A stretch of 64,000 nucleotides of DNA from an uncultured Sutterella sp. (GTDB lineage Bacteria; Pseudomonadota; Gammaproteobacteria; Burkholderiales; Burkholderiaceae_F): positions 62,001 through 126,000 of the forward strand of contig UQYG01000005.1 in assembly GCA_900545275.1 (NCBI GenBank). The letters are read 5' to 3'. Position numbers and translations under genes: made by a program. The notes beneath the pieces were generated by a model. That model searched no databases. It was not told the origin of the DNA and was given only the letters and a program-made list of their open reading frames with translations. Each line of letters opens with the position of its first letter. Position 1 is the first letter of the stretch. This document shows positions 25,228-31,879 of this stretch, piece after piece.

Positions 25228-26655
25228 ATGCAATACGTATCCACGCGGGGCGACAAGAACGCCCGAGCGTTCACCGACATCAGCTTCACGGCCTTTGCAC
25301 CCGACGGCGGGCTCTGGATGCCCGACGAAGTGCCGCAAGTGACGCCGGAAAAGCTCCATACCTGGCTCGGGACCGATTATGCGGGCCTCGCCTTCGAGAT
25401 CTTCCATCTTTTCGCGCCCGAAATCCCGCGCCGTGACCTTTGGACGCTCTGCCGGGACGCCTATCAGCCCAAGGAATTCTCATTCCGTCGCAATCCCTTC
25501 GACGCGGAGGCGGTGACGCCCGTGACGTGGTTGCGCGACGGCGTGGCGCTCCTTGAACTCTCGAACGGACCGACGCTCGCCTTCGACGACTTGTCGCTGC
25601 GCTTTGCGTCGCTCTATCTGCAGCGCGTCCTGCCCGAAGACAAGCGTCCTAGGATTCTGCTCGGCGCCACCTCGGGCGACATGGGGGCGTCGGCCGCGCA
25701 TCACTTCGCGAACATCCCCGGGGTCGACCTCGTCCTCGTGAGTCCGAAGGACCGCATGTCGCAGTGCCAGGCCCGGATTCTCTACAACGAAACCGCTCCG
25801 AACATTCACCACCTCGTGGGCGAAGGGACCTTCGACGATTGCCAGGATCTCGTCAACCGCGTGCTCGCGGACGAAGAATTCTGCCGCGAAAACCGGATCG
25901 GCGCGATCAACAGCACGCTCTGGATGCGCATCGTCTCGCACCTCGTCTATTACTTCTGGTCCTATCTGCAGGCGGTCGACCGCGTGGGCGAGGAAGTGGT
26001 CTATGCCGTACCCGCCGGGAACTTCGGAAACGCCTACGCCGGGTGGCTCGCCAAGCGCATGGGACTTCCGATCATGCGCCTTATCGTGGCGACGAACGAA
26101 AACGACACCTTCGACCGCTTTGTGCGCACGGGCGTCTACCGCCCGCGTCCCTCCAGCGAAACGATTCAGACGACGTCGCCCTCGATGGACATCTCGCGCG
26201 CCGCAAACGTGGAGCGCTTCCTCTACAGCTTCTTGAAAGGCGACAGCCGCCGCGTGCGCGAACTGATGGTGCTCCTTGAGGACACGGGCGAATTTTCGCT
26301 CTCCGCCGAAGAGTTCGCCAGGCTTCGCCGATGCGGTCTCTCGTCGGGGTCGTCCGATCATCCGAACCGCCTTGAAATCATCGAGGAGATGTTCGTGAAC
26401 CACCACGTCTTCGTCGATCCGCACACGGCCGACGCCCTCTATTCGGGGATCATTCTTCACCCCGTCGGCGTGAAGACCCTGTGTCTTGAAACGGTGCAGC
26501 CCGTGAAATTCCCGCGCATGGTGCGCGCCGCCACGGGACACAACCCCGAGTGGCCGTTCGGCTATAAGGAGCCGCCCGAAGTCGTGACGCCGCCCGCTTC
26601 GCACGCCCTTTCAGAAGAATGGTTGCGCGGGGCCGTCTCGGAGATCGGGCTGTGA
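25228..26655 (+). CDS. thrC: Threonine-synthase homologue lacking the PLP lysine
   Basis: The 475-residue protein is full length and co-linear with bacterial threonine synthase (O-phosphohomoserine to threonine, PLP-dependent). It has ELSNGPTLAF, LGATSGDMG, VPAGNFGNAYAG and TSPSMDISRAANVERF. However, the motif that carries the PLP lysine, normally GPTLAFKD, reads GPTLAFDD, so Asp120 (GAC, 25585-25587) replaces the Schiff-base lysine. The Thr of GATSGDTG is Met as well. Changing a Lys codon to GAC needs more than one base change, so a sequencing error is unlikely. Without this lysine normal catalysis is not expected. The gene overlaps mobB (GTGA) and leads the mobB-moeA-moaD-moaE group. The family is certain; the activity is doubtful. 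Confidence 0.85.
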   Translation: MQYVSTRGDKNARAFTDISFTAFAPDGGLWMPDEVPQVTPEKLHTWLGTDYAGLAFEIFHLFAPEIPRRDLWTLCRDAYQPKEFSFRRNPFDAEAVTPVTWLRDGVALLELSNGPTLAFDDLSLRFASLYLQRVLPEDKRPRILLGATSGDMGASAAHHFANIPGVDLVLVSPKDRMSQCQARILYNETAPNIHHLVGEGTFDDCQDLVNRVLADEEFCRENRIGAINSTLWMRIVSHLVYYFWSYLQAVDRVGEEVVYAVPAGNFGNAYAGWLAKRMGLPIMRLIVATNENDTFDRFVRTGVYRPRPSSETIQTTSPSMDISRAANVERFLYSFLKGDSRRVRELMVLLEDTGEFSLSAEEFARLRRCGLSSGSSDHPNRLEIIEEMFVNHHVFVDPHTADALYSGIILHPVGVKTLCLETVQPVKFPRMVRAATGHNPEWPFGYKEPPEVVTPPASHALSEEWLRGAVSEIGL

Positions 26656-27164
26656 CGCAACCCGTTGTGATCGGGTTCGTGGGCCGCTCGGGATCGGGAA
26701 AAACCACGCTTCTTGAGCGGCTGGTCGCGATCTTTCGGGCGCGCGGCCTTCGGGTCGCGGTGCTCAAGGACGCGCACCACGGCTTTTCGATGGACAAACC
26801 CGGCAAGGACAGTTGGCGCTACCGCGAGGCGGGCGCCGAAACGGTCGTCGTGCGAAGCGACGCCCGCTGGGTCGTACTGCACGAGACGCCCGCGGGACGA
26901 GCGGGCGTCGAAGAGCTTCTTGCGCACGTGGGCGCGGTCGATCTCGTGCTTGTCGAAGGCTTCAAAAACGAGGGCGACTATCCGAAGTACGAGGTCTATC
27001 GTCCCGACGCGACGCCCGAGGGGCCGCTTTTTCCCGACGCGCTTCTTGCGGGCGTCATCTCGAACGTCTCGGCCGTGACGCTCGGCACAAGCCTTCCCGT
27101 CCTGCCGATCGACGAGCCCGAACGCGTGGCGGCCCGTTTGTTCGAGTGGCATCTTCGCCGCTAA
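26652..27164 (+). CDS. mobB: MobB, molybdopterin-guanine dinucleotide biosynthesis adaptor
   Basis: MobB is a small GTP-binding protein that assists MobA in making the guanine dinucleotide form of molybdenum cofactor. The 170-residue protein has the P-loop GRSGSGKTTLLERL at about residues 10-23, the KDAHHGFSMDKPGKDSWR region and VDLVLVEGFK (Walker B). The start is GTG 26652, which overlaps the preceding TGA stop, indicating translational coupling. It is part of a Moco cluster with moeA, moaD and moaE. Confidence 0.92.
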   Translation: MTQPVVIGFVGRSGSGKTTLLERLVAIFRARGLRVAVLKDAHHGFSMDKPGKDSWRYREAGAETVVVRSDARWVVLHETPAGRAGVEELLAHVGAVDLVLVEGFKNEGDYPKYEVYRPDATPEGPLFPDALLAGVISNVSAVTLGTSLPVLPIDEPERVAARLFEWHLRR

Positions 27165-27195
27165 AATAAGCGGCGAGTTTCATTTTGGTAAAGGT

Positions 27196-27213
27196 CTTCG
27201 CCCGAGGGCGAAG
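27196..27213 (+). repeat. Inverted repeat in the moeA leader
   Basis: CTTCGCCC and GGGCGAAG form a perfect 8-bp pair around GA, just before the moeA ribosome site. It may be an mRNA hairpin; no T-tract follows. Confidence 0.5.
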
Positions 27214-27221
27214 GGAAGACG

Positions 27222-28412
27222 ATGATTTCATACACCGAAGCGCTTTCGAGACTGATGGCGGGCGCGAGCCCCATTACCGAGACGGAAACCGTTCCGCTTC
27301 TCTACAGCACGGGCCGCATTCTGGCCGAAGACGTGGGCAGCCCCGTGGCGGTTCCGGGTTGGGACAATTCGCAGATGGACGGCTATGCCGTGCGTTTTGC
27401 CGAAGCGAAGGAGGGCGTCGTTCTTCCTGTTTCGCAGCGCATTCCGGCGGGGTCCGTGGGCGAAGCTCTGAAGGCGGGCACGGTCGCGCGCATCTTCACG
27501 GGCGCGCCCGTTCCCGAAGGAGCCGACGCCGTCGTTCCTCAGGAGGAAACCGAAGTGACGCCCGAGGGCGTGCGGTTTCTCGCTTCGGCCCGCGAGGGAG
27601 CATGGATACGCCGCCGCGGCAGCGACGTCGAGCAGGGGTCGGTCATCGCCTCGCGCGGCACTCGGCTCACGCCCGCCGTAATCGGCGTGATCGCGAGCGT
27701 AGGCCGCGCCTACGTGACGGTATACCGCCGTCTGCGCGTGGGCGTCTTCTTCTCGGGCGACGAACTCGTTCAGCCCGGAGAACCCCTCCCGCCGGGCGGC
27801 ATCTACAATTCGAACCGCTTCATGATGCGGAGCCTCCTTCTTACGCTCGGCTGCGAAGCCTACGACCTCGGAAGCGTTCCCGATTCGCTCGAGGCGACGA
27901 AGGCGGCGCTCCTTCGCGCTGCGGAGACGACCGACGTGATTTTGTCGACGGGCGGCATGTCCGTGGGCGAAGAGGACCACATCAAACCCGCCGTGGAGTC
28001 GCTCGGCAAACTCGACGTTTGGCGCGTACGCGTGAAGCCGGGCAAGCCCCTCGCCTTCGGGCAGGTGCAGGACGTTCCCTTCATCGGCATTCCCGGCAAC
28101 CCCGTGGCCGCCTTCGTGATCTTTCTTATGATGGCGCGCCCCTTCCTTTTGCGCCGCATGGGATCGAACGACATCGAAGTGCAGCCGCAGCTCGTACGCG
28201 CCGACTTCGACTGGTTGAAGCCGGGCGACCGCGAGGAATTCCTGCGCGTTCGCCGTAATGCCGAAGGGGGGCTCGACCGTTATCCCAACCAGAATTCTCA
28301 GGTTCTTTCTTCCTGCGCCTGGGGCGACGGCCTCGTCGACGTGCCCGCGGGCGAGCCCGTGAAGAAAGGCGACTTCGTACGCTACTTCCCCTTCTGCCGG
28401 TTCTTTGCCTGA
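27222..28412 (+). CDS. moeA: MoeA, molybdopterin molybdenumtransferase
   Basis: MoeA inserts molybdate into adenylated molybdopterin. The 396-residue protein has the N-terminal WDNSQMDGYAVR and GAPVPEGADAVVPQEE motifs, the central MoCF-binding domain (FFSGDELVQPGE, STGGMSVGEEDHIK) and the PGNPVAAFV segment with a C-terminal beta barrel. The length is typical. Conserved Asp and Glu residues are intact. It is transcribed with mobB and followed closely by moaD and moaE. Confidence 0.95.
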   Translation: MISYTEALSRLMAGASPITETETVPLLYSTGRILAEDVGSPVAVPGWDNSQMDGYAVRFAEAKEGVVLPVSQRIPAGSVGEALKAGTVARIFTGAPVPEGADAVVPQEETEVTPEGVRFLASAREGAWIRRRGSDVEQGSVIASRGTRLTPAVIGVIASVGRAYVTVYRRLRVGVFFSGDELVQPGEPLPPGGIYNSNRFMMRSLLLTLGCEAYDLGSVPDSLEATKAALLRAAETTDVILSTGGMSVGEEDHIKPAVESLGKLDVWRVRVKPGKPLAFGQVQDVPFIGIPGNPVAAFVIFLMMARPFLLRRMGSNDIEVQPQLVRADFDWLKPGDREEFLRVRRNAEGGLDRYPNQNSQVLSSCAWGDGLVDVPAGEPVKKGDFVRYFPFCRFFA

Positions 28413-28434
28413 GAAACGAGAGAGAACAAAGAAA

Positions 28435-28692
28435 ATGAAAATCGAAATTCTGTATTTCGCCTATCTGCGCGAGCAGCTCGGCTTTGACAGCGAAGAGGCG
28501 CAACTTCCTACCGACGTGCAGACCGTGGGTGCGCTTCGCGACTGGCTGATCGGAAAGGGCGAGCCCTATGCCTCGGCCTTTGCGAACCTCAAGCGCATCC
28601 GCGCGGCTCTGAACGAAGAGCTCGCGTCGGACGATGCGGCGATCAAGGAGGGCGACGTCGTTGCCTTCTTCCCGCCGGTGACGGGAGGCTGA
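28435..28692 (+). CDS. moaD: MoaD, small subunit of molybdopterin synthase
   Basis: The 85-residue ubiquitin-like protein carries sulfur as a C-terminal thiocarboxylate for molybdopterin synthesis. It ends in the required Gly-Gly (PPVTGG). The start is ATG 28435 (MKIEILYFAYLREQLG). moaE starts 2 bases after its stop, so the two synthase subunits are made together. Confidence 0.93.
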   Translation: MKIEILYFAYLREQLGFDSEEAQLPTDVQTVGALRDWLIGKGEPYASAFANLKRIRAALNEELASDDAAIKEGDVVAFFPPVTGG

Positions 28693-28694
28693 GC

Positions 28695-29153
28695 GTGGCG
28701 GCAACGAAGATTCGGGTTACGACCGAGCCCTTTGACATCGGCGAGGAAACCGCTCGCATCCGCGAAGGTTCGCCCGACATGGGGGCGATCGTCACGTTCA
28801 CGGGGGTCGTGCGAAACGTCAACGACGGCTCGAACGTTACGGCCATGACGCTCGAACACTATCCGGGCATGACGCAAAAGAGCCTCGCGAAGATCGTCGA
28901 GACGGCCCGCGGCCGCTGGCCTCTCGGCGACGTTACGGTGATTCACCGCGTCGGGCGCATGGTCGTGGGTGAGGAGATCGTCTTGGTCGCGGTCGCGTCG
29001 CGCCACCGTCACGCGGCTTTTGAGGCCGCGTCCTTCATCATGGACTGGTTGAAGACTGAAGCGCCCTTCTGGAAGAAGGAGGAAACGCCCGAGGGAGCCC
29101 GCTGGGTCGATGCGAGAGAGAGCGACGACCTCGCCAAGGCCCGTTGGGGCTGA
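28695..29153 (+). CDS. moaE: MoaE, large subunit of molybdopterin synthase
   Basis: MoaE converts precursor Z (cPMP) to molybdopterin with sulfur from MoaD. The 152-residue protein shows GAIVTFTGVVRNVNDGSNV, MTLEHYPGMT, HRVGRMVVGEEIV and the active-site Lys region in WLKTEAPFWKKEE. The start is GTG 28695. It closes the mobB-moeA-moaD-moaE unit; a terminator follows. moaA is elsewhere in this window (38418-39530); moaC is not present here. Confidence 0.95.
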   Translation: MAATKIRVTTEPFDIGEETARIREGSPDMGAIVTFTGVVRNVNDGSNVTAMTLEHYPGMTQKSLAKIVETARGRWPLGDVTVIHRVGRMVVGEEIVLVAVASRHRHAAFEAASFIMDWLKTEAPFWKKEETPEGARWVDARESDDLAKARWG

Positions 29154-29176
29154 CAATTCAAGAGCCAAAAAACACG

Positions 29177-29219
29177 AAAGCGCCCGATTTTCCGAACAGC
29201 GGTGAATCGGGCGCTTTTT
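29177..29219. terminator. Terminator after moaE, also facing the EamA gene
   Basis: A perfect 13-bp inverted repeat (AAAGCGCCCGATT at 29177-29189, AATCGGGCGCTTT at 29205-29217) has a T-tract on the plus side and an A-rich flank on the other. Confidence 0.88.
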
Positions 29220-29243
29220 GTCGGCTTGGCTCGGAAATCGCCT

Positions 29244-30161
29244 TCAGGCGCGCCGACGGCCCGAACGCTGCGCAAGAAGGAGACCGAGAAGGACGAGAAC
29301 CGAACCCGCAACGAAGGGAATCCCCACGGATTCGTCGAGAAGGAGGACGCTGAGCACCACCCCGAAGATCGGCGTCATGAAGAGAAAGACGCCGAGGCGT
29401 GAGGCCAGGTAGCGGCGCAGAAGCCAGTTCCAGACGAGGTAGCTCGCAAAACTCACGATGAAGGTTTGAAAGAGAAGGCTCGTCCAGCCGAGCGTCGTGT
29501 GCTCAAAGTGACTCTGACCCGTGAGTAGGGCGATCGTCGTGAGAATCACCGCGCCCGTGGCGAGCTGCCAGAAGAGCATCTGCGAGGCGGGAGCACCGTT
29601 CATGGTGGTGGTCCGCAGAAAGATCGTCGCAAAGCCCCAGGAAATGCCCGCGCCCAGGCCCAGGGCGTCACCGAGAATCCACAGGTTTTCTTCGGGCGTC
29701 GCCTCCGTGAGGGCGGGCAGCAAAAAAGCGACGAGAATTCCGCAGAAGGCGAGGAGAAGTCCCGACCACTGAATGAGGTTGAGGCGCTCTTCGGGAAGCT
29801 TTACGGCGAGGCCCACGGCGGAAAAAAGCGGCGCCGTGTAAAGAAGCACCGACATGTGGGCGGCCGACGTGAAGCGCAGCCCTTCGGAGACGAAGAAGAA
29901 TTCTCCCGTAAAGCAGAGCCCCACGAGCAGCGCGTCGCGAAGCTTCACTTCGGGGTTCCAGACCTCCTTGAGCCAATAGCGGTTGAAGAGCCACAAAAGG
30001 AGGCCCGAGACGGCGGAGCGCAGGCCCACCTGCAGCATGGGACTCACGGCGTCGCCCGCCGCCTTGATGGCGACCTGCTGCAGGCCCCACACAAAGCAAA
30101 GTCCCACGCACACGGCGAAGGCGAAGAAGTCGACGGGACGGCGTACGGGTTGGTCGGTCAT
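29244..30161 (-). CDS. EamA/DMT-family permease
   Basis: The 305-residue protein has about ten membrane segments arranged as two EamA repeats (VGLCFVWGLQQVAIKAAGD in the first, LGAGISWGFATIFLR in the second). This is the drug/metabolite transporter layout. Such proteins usually export amino acids or metabolites, and the substrate cannot be read from sequence. It is a single gene, convergent with moaE and divergent from the aldolase-like gene. Confidence 0.88.
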   Translation of the reverse strand: MTDQPVRRPVDFFAFAVCVGLCFVWGLQQVAIKAAGDAVSPMLQVGLRSAVSGLLLWLFNRYWLKEVWNPEVKLRDALLVGLCFTGEFFFVSEGLRFTSAAHMSVLLYTAPLFSAVGLAVKLPEERLNLIQWSGLLLAFCGILVAFLLPALTEATPEENLWILGDALGLGAGISWGFATIFLRTTTMNGAPASQMLFWQLATGAVILTTIALLTGQSHFEHTTLGWTSLLFQTFIVSFASYLVWNWLLRRYLASRLGVFLFMTPIFGVVLSVLLLDESVGIPFVAGSVLVLLGLLLAQRSGRRRA

Positions 30162-30267
30162 GGAAGGGGAAAAAGAAGGGAAAGATCCCGAATGATAGCC
30201 CTTTGCAGGAGAATTCGGCGGGAAAAGCGCTCAAGCGGCGCCTTCAGCAAGCTTTTTGTCCTCGTTC

Positions 30268-30273
30268 TACAAT
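30268..30273 (+). promoter_or_regulatory. Possible -10 box upstream of the aldolase-like gene
   Basis: TTCTACAATGACG contains TACAAT, 64 bases before the chosen ATG at 30337. No good -35 is apparent. Confidence 0.35.
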
Positions 30274-30336
30274 GACGAAATCCGCGTCCCGCATGCTCGG
30301 GACGCCCACGAAACAGCCAACGAAACGGGACGACCG

Positions 30337-31362
30337 ATGCTTCATTTCGAATGCGACTATTTGGAAGGCGCGCATCCGCGCATTTTGGAAAAACTCTCTG
30401 CCACGAACCTTGATCAGACGCCGGGCTACGGGGCGGACAAGCACTGCGAACGGGCGGCCGAACTCATCCGCAAGGCCTGCGGTGCGCCCGAAGCGCAGGT
30501 GTGGTTTCTCGTGGGCGGTACACAGACGAACGCGACCGTGATCCGCTCGGTTCTTCGCAACTACGAGGGCGTTCTCTCGGCCGACACGGGCCACATCACG
30601 GGGCATGAAGCGGGTGCGATCGAAGCCTCGGGCCACAAGATTCTGGCTCTTCCCCAAAAGGAAGGCAAAATTTCCGCGGAAACGGTCGAGAGGGCCATGG
30701 AAAAGTTCCAAAACGATCCTTCGCGCCACTTTGCGGTTCATCCCGGACTCGTCTACATTTCGCACCCGACGGAGTATGGAACGCTCTATACGCTCGACGA
30801 ACTCCAGGCCCTTCGGGCCGTCTGCGACCGCCATCATCTGCCGCTCTACATCGACGGGGCGCGCCTCGGATACGGTCTTGCGGCCGAAGGAAACGACGTG
30901 ACGCTCGAAGACATCGCACGCCTCGCCGACGTCTTCTACATCGGCGGCACGAAGGTGGGAGCGCTCTTTGGGGAAGCTCTCGTCATCACGCGCCCCGAAC
31001 TCATGCCGCATTTCTACACGACGATGAAGCAGTCGGGCGCGGTCCTCGCAAAGGGACGCCTGCTCGGGATTCAGTTCGAGGCGCTCTTTGAGGACGGCCT
31101 TTACGTGGAGATGGGGTGTCACGCCGTGGCGCTCGCCAAGCGCCTGACCGACGCGCTCCTTGCGAAGGGCTATGAACTTCCCTTTGTCACGGGCACGAAT
31201 CAAGTCTTCGCCGTCGTCACGGACGAACAGCTCGCGCGCCTGCGCGAGGTGACGACCTTCGCCTATTGGGAGGCCCTTCCCGAACACCGTCACGTCGTGC
31301 GGTTCGTCACGAGCTGGGCTACGAAGCCCGAAGACGTCGACGCGCTCATTGCGGCGCTCTGA
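30337..31362 (+). CDS. Low-specificity L-threonine aldolase-like PLP enzyme
   Basis: The 341-residue protein is a fold-type I PLP enzyme of the beta-eliminating lyase/threonine aldolase family (threonine or allo-threonine to glycine and acetaldehyde). Seen are the N-terminal ECDYLEGAHP, VGGTQTNATVI, the PLP-ring Asp in LPLYIDGARLGYGL, and the Schiff-base Lys in FYIGGTKVGALFGEA. All are intact. I use ATG 30337 because the protein then starts at the conserved FECDYLEG; the frame is open from 30256 but that part lies in the presumed promoter. crcB follows after 5 bases. Other beta-eliminating activities are possible. Confidence 0.82.
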   Translation: MLHFECDYLEGAHPRILEKLSATNLDQTPGYGADKHCERAAELIRKACGAPEAQVWFLVGGTQTNATVIRSVLRNYEGVLSADTGHITGHEAGAIEASGHKILALPQKEGKISAETVERAMEKFQNDPSRHFAVHPGLVYISHPTEYGTLYTLDELQALRAVCDRHHLPLYIDGARLGYGLAAEGNDVTLEDIARLADVFYIGGTKVGALFGEALVITRPELMPHFYTTMKQSGAVLAKGRLLGIQFEALFEDGLYVEMGCHAVALAKRLTDALLAKGYELPFVTGTNQVFAVVTDEQLARLREVTTFAYWEALPEHRHVVRFVTSWATKPEDVDALIAAL

Positions 31363-31367
31363 CCGTC

Positions 31368-31754
31368 GTGACGGGCATCTCTTGGGAGGGCGCGGCCGCC
31401 GTCGCGGCGGGTGCGGCCCTCGGCGCGCTTTGCCGGTGGCTCCTCACGGTCGGTCTCGGAAGCGTCGGCGGACTCGCGGCGGGAACGCTCGCCGCGAACC
31501 TTGTCGGGTGCTTCGCGGCCGGCATTCTCGCGGGGTGCTTCGCGGTTTTTCCCGTGAATGACGCCCTGCGGCTTCTTCTCGTCACAGGCTTTTTGGGCGG
31601 CCTCACCACGTTCTCCACCTTTTCGACGGAGTCCGTAGGATTTTTGCTCGACGGCGCCTGGAGCCGTTGGCTCCGGCACTTGCTTTTCCACGTGGTCGGG
31701 GGCCTTGCCGCCGCAACGGCGGGCGTGCTTCTCACCCGGCTTTTCCTTCGCTGA
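31368..31754 (+). CDS. crcB: CrcB/Fluc fluoride channel
   Basis: CrcB proteins are dual-topology fluoride channels that protect against fluoride. The 128-residue protein has four membrane segments, with the conserved Asn in AANLVGCF and the GGLTTFSTFS signature. The start is taken as GTG 31368, 5 bases after the aldolase stop, which gives the standard length. Only one copy is present, as expected for a homodimer. I see no fluoride riboswitch upstream of this two-gene unit. Confidence 0.9.
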   Translation: MTGISWEGAAAVAAGAALGALCRWLLTVGLGSVGGLAAGTLAANLVGCFAAGILAGCFAVFPVNDALRLLLVTGFLGGLTTFSTFSTESVGFLLDGAWSRWLRHLLFHVVGGLAAATAGVLLTRLFLR

Positions 31755-31815
31755 CGCGGATACACTTTGCAATCTTTCCGTCCTCTTTCTTCCCCTTGTT
31801 TTTTGCGGTTTCCGC

Positions 31816-31830
31816 ACTCATATGTTGAGT
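31816..31830 (+). repeat. Short inverted repeat upstream of clpB
   Basis: ACTCA-TATGT-TGAGT lies 50-64 bases before clpB. It is not a CIRCE element and no clear sigma-32 promoter is seen, so its role is open. Confidence 0.35.
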
Positions 31831-31879
31831 ATCAGAACACAACATCGTCGACTGTTCGACGAAAGGAAGAAAGAAACCC

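Noticed and set aside
30180..30336. Possible fluoride riboswitch ahead of the aldolase-crcB unit
   Set aside because: I looked for the conserved fluoride-aptamer sequence blocks and found none.
31800..31879. CIRCE element or sigma-32 promoter for clpB
   Set aside because: The inverted repeat ACTCA-TATGT-TGAGT has the wrong arms and spacing for CIRCE, and no CTTGAA/CCCCAT pair is visible.
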